Assembly: GCF_017742835.1 (NCBI RefSeq)
Contig: NZ_CP072392.1
Location: forward strand, 2,597,421 to 2,661,420
DNA from: Aquabacter sp. L1I39
GTDB lineage: Bacteria > Pseudomonadota > Alphaproteobacteria > Rhizobiales > Xanthobacteraceae
Length of the DNA: 64,000 nucleotides
Direction of reading: 5' to 3'
Shown here: in pieces, positions 12,727-24,563 of the stretch
How the letters are laid out: each line of letters starts with the position of its first letter
Position numbering within the stretch: the first letter of the stretch is position 1
The notes under the pieces: generated by a model
What the model saw: the letters and a program-made list of their open reading frames with translations, nothing else
Databases searched by the model: none
What the model was told of the DNA's origin: nothing
Program-made: the position numbers and the translations under genes

Positions 12727-13455
12727 TCAGCTTGCCGGCACGCCCTGCCCGAACACGGGCTCCAGCACCTGGGAGAAGGCCGGACGGCGCACCAAAACGG
12801 GGCGATGGAGTTGCTTGGTGGCTTCCACCAGGAGCACGCCTGAGAAGGGAAGCGAGAGGCCTCCGCCCACCCGCTCCCAGGCATAGGCGGTGCGCAGCAG
12901 CCAGCGGCTGGAGACGGGCGGGAAATACAGCGCTTCGCTCCAGCCCACGGGCGTGAACAAGGTCTCCCGCAGCAGCCGCACCACCTGGCCCCGCGAGAAC
13001 GGGCGGCCATTGCCGAAGGGTGTGGTGTCGAGCCGCGCCCAGACGCCACGCCGATTGGGCACCACTGCCAGCAGGCGCCCGCCGGGCGCCAGGATGCGCC
13101 AGACTTCCCGCAGCATCTCCGCCGCATCCGGCGTCGTCTCCAGGAGGTGGACCGCCACCACGCGGTCGATGGAGGCGTTGGGCAAGGGCAGCGCCGTCTC
13201 GTCGGCGAGGGCCGCCAGGGTCGGGGCGGCGGAGGGCCAGCGCACCACGCCCTGGGCAGCGGGCATCACTGCGATGCAGCGCTCCGCCTCTTCCCGGAAG
13301 GCGCCGAGATAGGGTGTGGCATAGCCAAGCCCGAGGACGGAGAGACCTTGCACGTCGGCAAAGCGCGCCCGGACCGCGCGCCCCAGGATGCGGCGTGTCA
13401 CCACGCCGAGCGGCTGGGCATAGAAGCTGCGCAGGTCCACGACGTCGAGAAACAT
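12727..13455 (-). CDS. Class I SAM-dependent methyltransferase
   Basis: A 242-aa Rossmann-fold methyltransferase of the UbiE/Methyltransf_11 type. Motif I is SVLGLGYATPYL (about residues 38-49), followed by ALPLPNASIDRVVAVHLLE (motif II region) and REVWRILAPGGRLLAVVPN (motif III). The motif I sequence GLGYATPYL departs from the classic GxGxG, as in the Hyphomicrobiales family that precedes gloB. I chose the ATG at 13455 with GGGGAG just upstream. Divergent from gloB, so a link to glyoxal or glutathione metabolism is only suggested by position. Substrate unknown. Confidence 0.8.
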   Translation of the reverse strand: MFLDVVDLRSFYAQPLGVVTRRILGRAVRARFADVQGLSVLGLGYATPYLGAFREEAERCIAVMPAAQGVVRWPSAAPTLAALADETALPLPNASIDRVVAVHLLETTPDAAEMLREVWRILAPGGRLLAVVPNRRGVWARLDTTPFGNGRPFSRGQVVRLLRETLFTPVGWSEALYFPPVSSRWLLRTAYAWERVGGGLSLPFSGVLLVEATKQLHRPVLVRRPAFSQVLEPVFGQGVPAS

Positions 13456-13620
13456 GGTCTCCCCTCTCCGGTGCACTGCTTATAACATGGCTTGCGACCG
13501 GGCTTTGCCATACCGCCGCCGCGTGAGACGGCTATGTCGGTCCTCTCCCGGCCTGGGCCGGCATGGGATGCGGCGTGCGCGCCGTGCCCCCGCGTAAGAT
13601 GACCGAAGGGAAACACGACC

Positions 13621-14394
13621 ATGGCTGCCGAGATCCGGATCGTCCCCTGCCTCAACGACAATTATGCCGTTCTGCTCCACGACCCCACGACCGAGGCCAC
13701 GGCGGTGATTGACGTTCCGGAGACAGCCCCGGTGCTCGCGGCGCTCGGCCGGGAGGGCTGGGATCTCACCCATATTCTGGTGACGCACCATCATTCCGAC
13801 CATGTGGCGGGGGTGGAGACGCTGAAGGCTCAGTTCGGCGCCACGGTGGTGGGTCCGAAGGCCGAGGCGCCCGGTATTCCCGGCATCGATATGGCGGTGG
13901 TGGACGGCGACCCGGTGGCGGTGGGCGCCTTCGTGGGCCGCGTCATGGAGACGCCCGGCCACACCGCCGGCCATGTGGTCTATCTGTTCGAGCGCGAACA
14001 TCTGCTGTTTGCCGGCGACACGCTGTTCGTCATGGGCTGCGGCCGGCCCATCGAATGCGACCCGCCGGTGCTCTGGCGGTCCTTGCTGCGCCTGCGCAGC
14101 CTGCCCGACGACCTCCAGGTCTATTGCGGCCACGAATATACGGTGGCCAACGCCCTGTTCGCCCTCTCGGTGGACCCGGAGAACGGCGCCCTGCGCGGCC
14201 GCTTCGCCGAGGCGGAGCGGGCGCGGCGGGAGGGCAAGCCCACCATCCCCACCTTGCTGGGCGACGAGCGCCTCACCAATCCCTTCCTGCGGGCGGATGA
14301 TCCGGGCATGGCCGAGCGGCTGGGGCTCGGCGAATCCGATCCGGCTGCCGTCTTCACCGAGTTGCGGGCCCTCAAAAACGTGTTCAAGGCGTGA
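13621..14394 (+). CDS. gloB: Hydroxyacylglutathione hydrolase (glyoxalase II)
   Basis: Hydrolyses S-D-lactoylglutathione to D-lactate and glutathione in methylglyoxal detoxification. The 257-aa metallo-beta-lactamase fold shows the metal motif THHHSDH (residues 55-61), TPGHTAGH, LLFAGDTLF, GHEY and the family C-terminal helical domain (KPTIPTLLGDE, TNPFLR) that binds glutathione. The usual GCGRxFEG motif reads GCGRPIECD here. The cupin gene starts 12 bp after the stop. Confidence 0.94.
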   Translation: MAAEIRIVPCLNDNYAVLLHDPTTEATAVIDVPETAPVLAALGREGWDLTHILVTHHHSDHVAGVETLKAQFGATVVGPKAEAPGIPGIDMAVVDGDPVAVGAFVGRVMETPGHTAGHVVYLFEREHLLFAGDTLFVMGCGRPIECDPPVLWRSLLRLRSLPDDLQVYCGHEYTVANALFALSVDPENGALRGRFAEAERARREGKPTIPTLLGDERLTNPFLRADDPGMAERLGLGESDPAAVFTELRALKNVFKA

Positions 14395-14405
14395 CGAGGG
14401 CCGAG

Positions 14406-14822
14406 ATGACCGCCGCCGAGATCATCGCTTTGCTCGACCTCCAGCCCCATCCCGAGGGCGGGCATTTTCGCGAGACGTTCCGCGAGGCGGGGGAGGGCGG
14501 CGGGCGCGGTGCTTCCACGGCCATCTATTTCCTGCTGGCGGCGGGAGAGCGCTCCCATTGGCACCGGGTGGATGCCAGCGAGACCTGGCACTTCTATGCC
14601 GGCGCACCCTTGCGGCTTTCCATTGCCGAGGAGGGTGGGGCGGTGCACCATCTGGTGCTCGGCGCCGACCTGATGGCGGGCGAGCGGCCTCAGGGCGTGG
14701 TGCCGCCCTTTGCCTGGCAGGCCGCACAGAGCCTCGGCGCCTGGACGCTGGTGGGGTGCACCGTGGCCCCCGCCTTCCGGTTCGAGGGCTTCGAGCTGGC
14801 CCCGCCCGGCTGGGAACCCTGA
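14406..14822 (+). CDS. Cupin_5 (DUF985) family protein
   Basis: A 138-aa beta-barrel protein of the cupin_5 family: LLDLQPHPEGGHFRETF, IYFLLAAGERSHWHRVDASE, ETWHFYAGAPL, VPPFAWQAAQ and a closing GCTVAPAFRFEGFEL. Function in the family is not established. A GTG at 14391 overlaps the gloB stop, but the ATG at 14406 has a good GAGGG spacing. Co-transcribed with gloB. Confidence 0.85.
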   Translation: MTAAEIIALLDLQPHPEGGHFRETFREAGEGGGRGASTAIYFLLAAGERSHWHRVDASETWHFYAGAPLRLSIAEEGGAVHHLVLGADLMAGERPQGVVPPFAWQAAQSLGAWTLVGCTVAPAFRFEGFELAPPGWEP

Positions 14823-14840
14823 CGGGGCGTCTTTAGGCGT

Positions 14841-15176
14841 TCAGTCCCGCTGGAAATGGCCGGGAGTGTAGATCCAGACCACGAGGCCCTTGATGCGCGT
14901 CCGGGGCGCCACCCACCGAGGATCGAGCGGCGCGGCCTGCGCCTGGGTGGCCGGCATCGGCGCCGTCGCGATTGCGCCTGATCTGGCGACCGGTGATGTG
15001 GATCTGGACACCTTGGCCCCCGATACCTTCTGTGCCGGGGTGTCGGAGAGGCGCGCCTGCCCTTGACCCGGGGTGCCCGGGCCCGCCCCGGGAAGCGCCA
15101 GCGCCTCCCCCGCGGATGCAGGTCCGGCCATGGCCAGGGCTGGCAGGAGGAGGAGTGCGGCGGCGGTCTGGCGCAT
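14841..15176 (-). CDS. Small exported protein of unknown function
   Basis: A 111-residue protein with a textbook signal peptide (MRQTAAALLLLPALAMAGPASA, cleavage about residue 22). The mature part is Ala/Pro/Ser-rich and low in complexity, ending in a more ordered stretch (TRIKGLVVWIYTPGHFQRD). GAGG sits upstream of the ATG. Convergent with the cupin gene. No family recognised. Confidence 0.5.
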   Translation of the reverse strand: MRQTAAALLLLPALAMAGPASAGEALALPGAGPGTPGQGQARLSDTPAQKVSGAKVSRSTSPVARSGAIATAPMPATQAQAAPLDPRWVAPRTRIKGLVVWIYTPGHFQRD

Positions 15177-15433
15177 GGTCCGGTCCTCGCCGTCCCGTCA
15201 CGCAGATCATGCCCCTGTGGAGCATGCAGCGCGGGCGGCAGACCTCAGCATGACCGAAGGGCACGGCGATGGAAAGCCGGACGTCCTCCCCGCATGAGGC
15301 CGGGGCTGGACGGGCCGCCCGATGCCCTTCGCCCGATGCCCTTCGTACCCATGGGCGCCCCCAAAAGCACGGCACCCGGCCGTCCCTTCCGGGCGGCCGG
15401 GTGCGGCGTCCTGTCCTGCGGGCTTGTCCTGTT

Positions 15434-15453
15434 GGCCGGGCATAGGCCCGGCC
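15434..15453 (-). terminator. Hairpin downstream of the cytochrome c gene
   Basis: GGCCGGGC and GCCCGGCC flank a four-base loop, 15 bp past the cytochrome stop on its transcribed strand. No T-run, so only a possible terminator. Confidence 0.35.
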
Positions 15454-15467
15454 CCGTGTGACAGGCC

Positions 15468-17492
15468 CTATTTGGCGGCGTTGAACTGCGGCGCCTGGAG
15501 CTGGAGGGTCTGGATCACCTGCTGGCCGAAGCTGGTCAGCAGGGCATATTGGTTCGCCACCGAATTGTTCGGCTGCGCCAGCACTTGCGGGCAATAGGCG
15601 GTGATGAGGGCATTGGCCACATCCGCCTTCTTGGCCTTGGGATTCTGCTGGGCCAGCGTGTTGGCGAACTGGCTCGCCGCGTCGCCGCTCACCGGCGGGT
15701 TCACCTTGCCGATGAGGCTGGTGGCGGCGTCCACCAGCGCCTTCGGCGCCTGCTTGCCGCTGGCGTCCGGGCAGGTGAGCTTGGCGGAGATGGAGGTGGG
15801 CTGGCGGGCCACCAGTGAGGTACCCGTGGGCGTCGCCCAGATGGTGGCCACGTCCGGCATGGGAATGGCGGCAACACCCGGCGAGACGGTGGCCGCCGCC
15901 TGCAGGGTGAAGCGGCGCAATTCGTTGGCCTTCTGCCAGTCAGGCAGATTGCTGGCTGCCACCACCGGGCAATAGGCAGCGGTCAGCGCATCCACCACGG
16001 TGCCCGGCGAGGCGTCGCTGTCGGCCGCCTTGTAGGTGTCGGCGAGCATCTGCGTGCCCCGCTCGCCGCCTTGCATCATCTTGGTGAGCGCGGCCACCGC
16101 CTGCGGATCCGGCCCGGTGACGCCCGGCGCACCGCCCACCTTCGGGCAATCGAAGGCGGAGGCCTGCTGGGTGCCGTAGTCCGGCACATGGGCCGTGGCC
16201 CGCCAGGCGGCCACCATGCCGGCGCTCACATTGGGATCGGCGGTATTGCCCCAGGAGGTGCGCACATAATTGGCAAGGCTCGCCACTTGCTGGTCGGAGA
16301 GGCGCCCGGCGAAGGAGGGCATGGGGCCATAGGTGCCGCCCGCCGGCAGGCCGCCGAGAATGGCCATGATGACATTATAGGGCTCGGCCGCGTTCACCGC
16401 CGGATTGCCCGCCAAGGGCGGGATGATGTCGGTGGAGCCGGAGCCCTTGGACTGGTGGCAGGGGGCGCAATTGTCCACATAGAGCTTGGCGCCGCGCTGG
16501 AATTCAGCCGGCGAGAGGCGCGAGGCCGCCTGCGGGGCGGGCTGGTCCTTGGGCGGCGGGCTATCGAGGAGATAGGTGACGAGTGCCTCGCGGTCGGCGG
16601 GCGTGAGATAGGCAAGGCTCTCGCGCACCACCTCCGCCATGGGGCCGAACACCGAGGTCTTGCCGGGAGCCGAGCCGTCGGTGAAGAATTTGGTGAGCGT
16701 GTCCTTGGTCCAGCCGTCTTTCTTCAGCTGCGCCGCGTCGATGCTGGGCGCCCAGAAGCCGTCCACCTCAGAGCCGAGGAACTGCTCCTTGCCCTTCACC
16801 GCGCCCATCACGTTGCGCGGGGTGTGGCAGTCGGCGCAATGGCCGAGCACTTCGGCGAGATAAGCGCCGCGATTCCACTGGTCGCTCTTGCCCGGGGTCG
16901 GCTTGAAATAGGCCGGCTCGAAGAACAGTTCGCGCCAGGCCAGCATGCCCAGGCGGATGTTGAAGGGGAAGTTGAGTTCGTTCTCCTTGCGCGCCACCGG
17001 CTGGGCGGGGATGCGGCGCACGAAGGCCCACAGCGCCTTGAGGTCATCCTCGCCGATGCCGGTATAGGAATCGAACGGCATGGCCGGATAGAGATAGGCA
17101 CCGTCGGCGCGGATGCCGTTGTGCAGGGCGTTCTTGAACTGGTCGAACGTCCACGTGCCGATGCCGTAGGTGGGATCGGAGGTGATGTTCACCGAGAACA
17201 TGGTGCCGAACGGGGTCTTGAACGGCAGGTTGCCCGCATAGGGCGTCTTGGGGTCGCCCGTATGGCAGGGCATGCAGTCGGCGGCGCGGGCGAGATAGGC
17301 GCCGCGCTCCACCAGCGCAGAATCATCCCCGGGTGCGGAGGCGGTGGAAGGAGTGGTGGCAGGAGTTGTGGCTGGAGCGGCTGCGGGCGTGGCCGGTGCC
17401 GCAGCGGGCGCCGCCTGCTGGGCGAAGGAGGGAGTCGCCGTTACGAGAGCCGCAACGGAAGCCGCTGCCATCATCAGTTCGCGCAGGCCCAT
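15468..17492 (-). CDS. Triheme cytochrome c with a long C-terminal extension
   Basis: Periplasmic electron carrier with three heme c sites: CMPCH (residues 73-77), CADCH (219-223) and CAPCH (342-346), each in its own cytochrome domain. This layout matches the membrane-bound cytochrome subunits of alcohol, gluconate and aldehyde dehydrogenases. A signal peptide (to about residue 24) is followed by an Ala/Pro/Thr linker. Residues about 435-674 are not part of that family: a Cys-containing helical extension with recurrent AYCP and LTCP motifs. No dehydrogenase catalytic subunit is adjacent, so its partner is unknown. Divergent from ligA. Confidence 0.85.
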   Translation of the reverse strand: MGLRELMMAAASVAALVTATPSFAQQAAPAAAPATPAAAPATTPATTPSTASAPGDDSALVERGAYLARAADCMPCHTGDPKTPYAGNLPFKTPFGTMFSVNITSDPTYGIGTWTFDQFKNALHNGIRADGAYLYPAMPFDSYTGIGEDDLKALWAFVRRIPAQPVARKENELNFPFNIRLGMLAWRELFFEPAYFKPTPGKSDQWNRGAYLAEVLGHCADCHTPRNVMGAVKGKEQFLGSEVDGFWAPSIDAAQLKKDGWTKDTLTKFFTDGSAPGKTSVFGPMAEVVRESLAYLTPADREALVTYLLDSPPPKDQPAPQAASRLSPAEFQRGAKLYVDNCAPCHQSKGSGSTDIIPPLAGNPAVNAAEPYNVIMAILGGLPAGGTYGPMPSFAGRLSDQQVASLANYVRTSWGNTADPNVSAGMVAAWRATAHVPDYGTQQASAFDCPKVGGAPGVTGPDPQAVAALTKMMQGGERGTQMLADTYKAADSDASPGTVVDALTAAYCPVVAASNLPDWQKANELRRFTLQAAATVSPGVAAIPMPDVATIWATPTGTSLVARQPTSISAKLTCPDASGKQAPKALVDAATSLIGKVNPPVSGDAASQFANTLAQQNPKAKKADVANALITAYCPQVLAQPNNSVANQYALLTSFGQQVIQTLQLQAPQFNAAK

Positions 17493-17516
17493 GAGCTATC
17501 CCCTGGTGTTTCTTAA

Positions 17517-20072
<2,556 letters not shown>

Positions 20073-20281
20073 CGGGGGCAAAGGTCGGAACCATTCCAGG
20101 AAGGCGCGCGCCCCGGCGCGCCCGCTGGATTTCCGCTTAAGTGTTTGAATTGGAAGAATGAATATGTGAGCGCGCCGGGCGCGCCTACGATTGATCCCCA
20201 AGAGCCAGATTGTAGGTTCACGCGCCGTGACCGGACCGGCGCCGCCGTGTCACGCCCAGTTTGACGAACCTGGAGCGTAAA

Positions 20282-20779
20282 ATGGTTAGCGAGAAGCTCG
20301 AAGCCAAGTTGAACGACCTGCTCAACGGCGAGCTTGAGGCCCATCACATCTATCTGCAGGCGGCAGCCTGGGCGTCGGCCAACAATCTGGAAGGGGCCAA
20401 GGACTTCCTCCTGAAGCATGCGGCCGAGGAATTGACGCACATGCTGAAATTCTTCGCCTTCCTCGACGATCTCGGCGCCCCCATTTCCCTCAAGGCGCTG
20501 CCCAAGCCCGAAATCCCGGCCAACGACCTGACGGGCCTCGTCAAGCGCATCCAGGAGGAGGAGCGCAAGGTCAGCCGGAACATCTTCGAGGTGATCGAGC
20601 TGGCCCGCGCCGAGCACAGCTACGAGACCGACCAGTTCCTGCAATGGTTCGCCGCCGAGCAGCATGAGGAGGAGAAGCTGTGCCGGCAGATCCTGGACAA
20701 GATCGCCCTCATCGGGGAGGGGCCGAACTCCCTTTATCTGGCCGACCGGGAACTTGCCCGTCTCGCCAAGGGCCACTGA
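20282..20779 (+). CDS. Non-heme ferritin (FtnA type)
   Basis: Iron-storage cage protein of 165 aa. Ferroxidase ligands fall at the same positions as in E. coli FtnA: E17, E50, H53, E94, with E126/E129/E130 of the third site also present (QWFAAEQHEEE). There is no bacterioferritin heme methionine context. I chose the ATG at 20282 because GGAG lies 7-10 nt upstream; a TTG at 20261 keeps the frame open. An iron-responsive promoter is expected in the 209 bp upstream, but I could not identify a convincing Irr or Fur box. Confidence 0.88.
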   Translation: MVSEKLEAKLNDLLNGELEAHHIYLQAAAWASANNLEGAKDFLLKHAAEELTHMLKFFAFLDDLGAPISLKALPKPEIPANDLTGLVKRIQEEERKVSRNIFEVIELARAEHSYETDQFLQWFAAEQHEEEKLCRQILDKIALIGEGPNSLYLADRELARLAKGH

Positions 20780-20806
20780 CGCGGAAAGTCCCCGCGCCCG
20801 TTCTCC

Positions 20807-21412
20807 TCACAGGGGCGTGCGGGCGCGGATGGCCGCGGAGAGTGTGCCCTCGTCCAGATAATCCAGCTCGCCGCCCACCGGCACGCCCTGGGCGAGGCGC
20901 GTCACCTTCACGGGCGCCTCGCGCAGGAGGTCGGTGACATAGTGGGCGGTGGTCTGGGCATCCACGGTGGCGCCCAGCGCCAGGATGACCTCGGTCACGC
21001 CCTCGCCCTGCACCCGCGCCACCAGCGAGGCGAGGTTGAGGTCGTCCGGCCCGATGCCGTCCAGCGGCGAGAGGACGCCGCCGAGCACGTGATACTTGCC
21101 GCTGACCGCCCCCGAGCGCTCCAGCGCCCACAGGTCCGCCACCTCCGCCACCACCACCAGGAGGCTGGCATCGCGGGAGGTGTCGCGGCACACCGTGCAG
21201 GGGTCGCACACATCCACGTTTCCGCAGGTGCGGCATTCGACGATCTTGTCCAGCGTGTCCTGGAGCGCGGCGCTGAGCGGCGCCATCAGCCCCTCGCGCT
21301 TCTTGATGAGGGTCAGCGCCGCCCGGCGGGCCGAACGCGGCCCCAGGCCCGGCAGCCGGGCCAGGAGCTGGATGAGGCGTTCGATCTCGGGGCCGGCAAC
21401 GGCGCGGGGCAT
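20807..21412 (-). CDS. recR: Recombination protein RecR
   Basis: Works with RecF/RecO to load RecA at gaps. The 201-aa protein has the helix-hairpin-helix ([14 protein letters not shown]), the zinc motif [16 protein letters not shown] (about 57-72) and the Toprim domain ([37 protein letters not shown]). In many relatives recR follows dnaX-ybaB; here those genes are about 15 kb away, so the cluster has been split. Confidence 0.95.
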   Translation of the reverse strand: MPRAVAGPEIERLIQLLARLPGLGPRSARRAALTLIKKREGLMAPLSAALQDTLDKIVECRTCGNVDVCDPCTVCRDTSRDASLLVVVAEVADLWALERSGAVSGKYHVLGGVLSPLDGIGPDDLNLASLVARVQGEGVTEVILALGATVDAQTTAHYVTDLLREAPVKVTRLAQGVPVGGELDYLDEGTLSAAIRARTPL

Positions 21413-21776
21413 GGCAAGGCCTTGTGGGAATTCGGGGCGGGTGCCCCTGATGTAGCGCGCCCGCCCCGTCTGCGCCATGCCCTGGCGGCAGAGGCCCGCG
21501 CCCGGCGCAGCCCGTCCCCCGCGCGCCTGCGGCAAGATAAGGTTGCCGAGACAATAGGCAGACCGCTAAACAATTGGGCAACAACACGCGCCCGGATGGG
21601 GGGCGGACCCGAGCCGGCTGGACACGCTTAGCGGCCATGCGGCTTGGGGTCTCCGTCTCCTTCTCAAACAGAAAGAGCGATTGCGCTGCTTGGATCACCG
21701 CATCCGAGGCGCTCGTCCTTTCGCCGAAGGGCGCAGGCGCGGCGCAGGTTCCCTGCGTCGCCATGGGAGATCCGCC
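21413..21776. promoter_or_regulatory. Divergent intergenic region between recR and the HPP gene
   Basis: 364 bp without a supported gene; both flanking genes are transcribed outward, so two promoters must lie here. No strong repeat, hairpin or operator recognised. Confidence 0.4.
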
Positions 21777-22973
21777 ATGTCCTCAACCCTTCGCGCCGCG
21801 CTGGCGCGCTATGTGCCCTTGCCGGCGGTCAGCCCCGTCGAGAAGCTGCGCGCCGGGCTCGGCGCGTGCCTCGGACTGGTGCTCACCGGCTTCATCACCT
21901 TGCTGGCGGTGGGGCCGGGGCCGGCGGTGCCCTGGCTGATCGCCCCCATGGGCGCTTCCTCCGTGCTGCTGTTCGCGGTGCCCTCCAGCCCGCTGGCGCA
22001 ACCCTGGTCCATCCTGGGCGGCAATCTGGTGGCCGGGATCGTGGGTGTCACGGCGGGCCTGCTGGTGCCCTCGCCCCTCCTGGCGGCGGGGCTGGCGGCG
22101 GGGATTGCCATCGCCGCCATGCTGTGGCTGCGCTGCCTGCACCCGCCGAGCGGCGCCGTGGCGCTCACCGCCGTGCTGGGCGGCAGCCAGGTCCATGCGC
22201 TCGGCTATGGCTTCGTGCTGTGGCCGGTGATGGTCAATTCCCTCCTGCTGCTGGCCGCGGCGCTCGCCTATAACCGTCTCACCGGCCGCGACTATCCCCA
22301 TCTGGCGCCCGCCGCCGCCCCGGCGGCGAAACAGGCGGTCGCGCCGTCCGCCCGGCTCGGCTTCACCGGGGCGGACCTCGACGCCGTGCTCGCCACCTAT
22401 GACCAACTGCTCGACGTGAACCGGGCCGACATCGACCGCGTGGTGCGCCTTGCCCAGGTGCGCGCCTTCGGCCGGCGCTGGGGCGAGATCCGCTGCGCCG
22501 ACATCATGACCCGCGACGTGACGGCGGTCTCCCCCGACACCTCCATCCGGGAGGCCCATGCCCTCATGCGCGCGCACCACGTCAAGGCCTTGCCGGTGAC
22601 GGACGAGCACGCCCGCGTGCTGGGCATCGTGACGCAGACGGACCTTCTGGACAAAGCGAGCTGGGGCCCCAAGGGGCCGAGCGTGAGCTTCGCCCATCGC
22701 CTGCGCCATGTGGTGCGGTTGTCCCAGGCGCCGCAGGGTTCGGTTCAGGAGATCATGACCACGCGCCTGATCGCCGCGCGCCCCGACATGCTGATCGCGG
22801 ACCTCGTCCCCCTCATGGGCGCTCCCATGGGGGATACGCACATTCACGCATTGCCCGTCGTGGACGCGCACGACAAGCTGGCGGGCATCGTCACCCAGTC
22901 CGACCTCATCAGCGGCCTGTTCCAGGGCCGGCTGACGCAGGATGTGCCGGACCAGGAGAAGGAAGACGCCTGA
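21777..22973 (+). CDS. HPP-family membrane protein with tandem CBS domains
   Basis: A 398-aa protein with an N-terminal HPP membrane domain (four hydrophobic segments, residues 25-175; signature LHPPSGA with H122-P123-P124) and two C-terminal CBS domains (from about 240: IMTRDVTAVSPDTSIREAH and IMTTRLIAARPDMLIADL). A plant chloroplast HPP protein transports nitrite; bacterial roles are unproven. CBS domains suggest nucleotide control. The ATG at 21777 has GGAG upstream. The stop is 2 bp from the GTG of a truncated haemoglobin gene, so the two are probably coupled. Confidence 0.85.
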   Translation: MSSTLRAALARYVPLPAVSPVEKLRAGLGACLGLVLTGFITLLAVGPGPAVPWLIAPMGASSVLLFAVPSSPLAQPWSILGGNLVAGIVGVTAGLLVPSPLLAAGLAAGIAIAAMLWLRCLHPPSGAVALTAVLGGSQVHALGYGFVLWPVMVNSLLLLAAALAYNRLTGRDYPHLAPAAAPAAKQAVAPSARLGFTGADLDAVLATYDQLLDVNRADIDRVVRLAQVRAFGRRWGEIRCADIMTRDVTAVSPDTSIREAHALMRAHHVKALPVTDEHARVLGIVTQTDLLDKASWGPKGPSVSFAHRLRHVVRLSQAPQGSVQEIMTTRLIAARPDMLIADLVPLMGAPMGDTHIHALPVVDAHDKLAGIVTQSDLISGLFQGRLTQDVPDQEKEDA

Positions 22974-22975
22974 CC

Positions 22976-23386
22976 GTGGCCGAACCTGTCGACACGCCTC
23001 TGGATGACACGCGCATCCGCCATCTGGTGGAGCGCTTCTATGACCGCATCCGCGCCGATGCCGAGCTTGGTCCGGTCTTCGAGGCTGCGGTGGAGGATTG
23101 GGACACCCACCTTTCCATCCTCACCGACTTCTGGTGCTCGGTGATGCTGGCGGCCGGTCGCTATAAGGGCAATCCGCTGGCGGTCCATGGCGCGCTGCCG
23201 CTGCCGCCGGAGCGCTTTGAGGCGCTGTTTCCCCGCTGGCTGGACCTGTGGCGGGCGACCACGGCGGAGCTGTTCGCGCCCGACATCGCGGCTCTGTTCG
23301 CGGAGAAGGCGGAGCGCATCGCCAGGAGCCTTCAGGCGGGCCTGTTCTTCGATCCTGCCAAGGCCGGGCGCGGGCGCCCGGGGTGA
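22976..23386 (+). CDS. Group III truncated haemoglobin
   Basis: A 136-aa heme globin: RHLVERFYDRIRADAELGPVF at the N-terminus, the WDTHLSILTDFWCSVM helix, and GRYKGNPLAVH with proximal histidine H71. Group III globins are associated with microaerobic or NO-related chemistry. It starts with GTG immediately after the HPP gene, whose end supplies the AGGAGAAGGA ribosome site. Pairing with a putative nitrite-type carrier hints at reactive nitrogen handling (inference). Confidence 0.85.
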   Translation: MAEPVDTPLDDTRIRHLVERFYDRIRADAELGPVFEAAVEDWDTHLSILTDFWCSVMLAAGRYKGNPLAVHGALPLPPERFEALFPRWLDLWRATTAELFAPDIAALFAEKAERIARSLQAGLFFDPAKAGRGRPG

Positions 23387-23446
23387 GGGCGGCGCTGCAA
23401 GGCGCGCCGAGGCGCAGTGCCGTCATCGTCCGCTGTCATCTTGCGC

Positions 23447-23555
23447 GTCATGGCCGGGCTTGTCCCGGTCCTCCACGGGCAGGGGCCGGGCGAGACGCTC
23501 CGGCCGGTGCCCGCGCGGCGCGGCGTGGATGCCCGGGACACGCCCGGGCATGACG
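23447..23555. repeat. Dispersed intergenic repeat (family 2), copy 1
   Basis: Two inverted arms, GTCATGGCCGGGCTTGTCCC at the left and the near-complement GGGACACGCCCGGGCATGAC at the right, flank a short middle. The same arms recur at 35283-35376. Palindromic elements of this kind are common between convergent genes in Hyphomicrobiales. Confidence 0.65.
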
Positions 23556-23584
23556 GCCCAAGGAAATGGCCGTCGTCCGGCCCC

Positions 23585-24478
23585 TTAGCCGCGGCCGCGG
23601 GCGGCGCGGGTGGGGATGACCTGGTGGCGGACCCAGTTACGGATTTCCATGGTCCGCAGATCCTTGGAGATGACCGCCCCGTCCACCCCGTGGCGCCAGA
23701 CGAGGGCATGGTTGGCCGGGTCGCGCTCGAGCGCTTCCAGGTCGCCGATGAAGCTCTGTTCTTCCTCCTCGTCCAGGAAGAAGCCCTCGGCCACCAAGGA
23801 GGGGCTGAGGCGGCGGAAGATGGCGGCCATTTCCCGGAACGGATATTCGGGATGATACTGCACGCCCCAGGCCATGGCGTTGCCGCAGGGGATCTCGGCC
23901 GCCTGGACCTGAGAATGCTCGTTGGTGGCGAGCAGCCGCGCCCCCTCGGGCAAGGTGTCCACCTCGTCCAGATGCACGGTCATGGCCTCGAAGACGGGGG
24001 GCTTCTCGTCGAACAGGCGATGGCCGGCGCCCGCTTGCGTGAGGCGGATGCGGCGACCGAAGCCCACTTCGCGGCCGCGCGGATTGCGCCGCACAACGCC
24101 GCCAGCCGCCACCGTGATGAGCTGAAGGCCCCAGCAACTGCCGAAAATGGGCGTGCCGGTGTCGAAGGCGGCGCGCAGCAGGTCAATCTGCTGCTGGATG
24201 GGCGGGCCGCCGTGATAGATGTTCAGCGAGGAGCCGGTGATGGCGATGCCGTCATAGCCCTCCAGGCCGCCGCGATCCGGCAGGTTCGCGCCGGGGTCCG
24301 CCGGATAGCAGATGTCCACCACCGCATCGGGGAACAGCTCACGCAAGAGGCGGGCATAGCCCTCGCTGGCGGCCTCGCCGCCGAACTGCACCTGGCGGGC
24401 GCGGGCTTCAGCGGTATTGCCTTCCATGACCAGAAGGCGCGCGGACTGGGAACGGGACGGCGTAGCGGACGACGACAT
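23585..24478 (-). CDS. Class I glutamine amidotransferase-like protein
   Basis: A 297-aa GATase1 domain with an intact triad: nucleophile C115 in GSCWGLQL, H209 and E211 in QYHPEYPF. It resembles stand-alone GMP-synthase-like amidotransferases that release ammonia from glutamine or act as gamma-glutamyl hydrolases. The substrate is not evident. Starts at 24478 and 24490 are both possible; neither has a strong Shine-Dalgarno. The nearest gene, a DMT exporter, is on the same strand 85 bp upstream. Confidence 0.82.
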   Translation of the reverse strand: MSSSATPSRSQSARLLVMEGNTAEARARQVQFGGEAASEGYARLLRELFPDAVVDICYPADPGANLPDRGGLEGYDGIAITGSSLNIYHGGPPIQQQIDLLRAAFDTGTPIFGSCWGLQLITVAAGGVVRRNPRGREVGFGRRIRLTQAGAGHRLFDEKPPVFEAMTVHLDEVDTLPEGARLLATNEHSQVQAAEIPCGNAMAWGVQYHPEYPFREMAAIFRRLSPSLVAEGFFLDEEEEQSFIGDLEALERDPANHALVWRHGVDGAVISKDLRTMEIRNWVRHQVIPTRAARGRG

Positions 24479-24563
24479 GGCACACGGCATCTGATTTCTG
24501 TGCCCTGCACAATAACCCGCATTTTGACAAAAGCGAGGTATCCCGTGCTTTTGCGAGGCAATG

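Noticed and set aside
20140..20165. Possible Irr/Fur box upstream of ferritin (TTTGAATTGGAAGAATGAA)
   Set aside because: Only loosely similar to the iron-control consensus and not symmetric enough to call.
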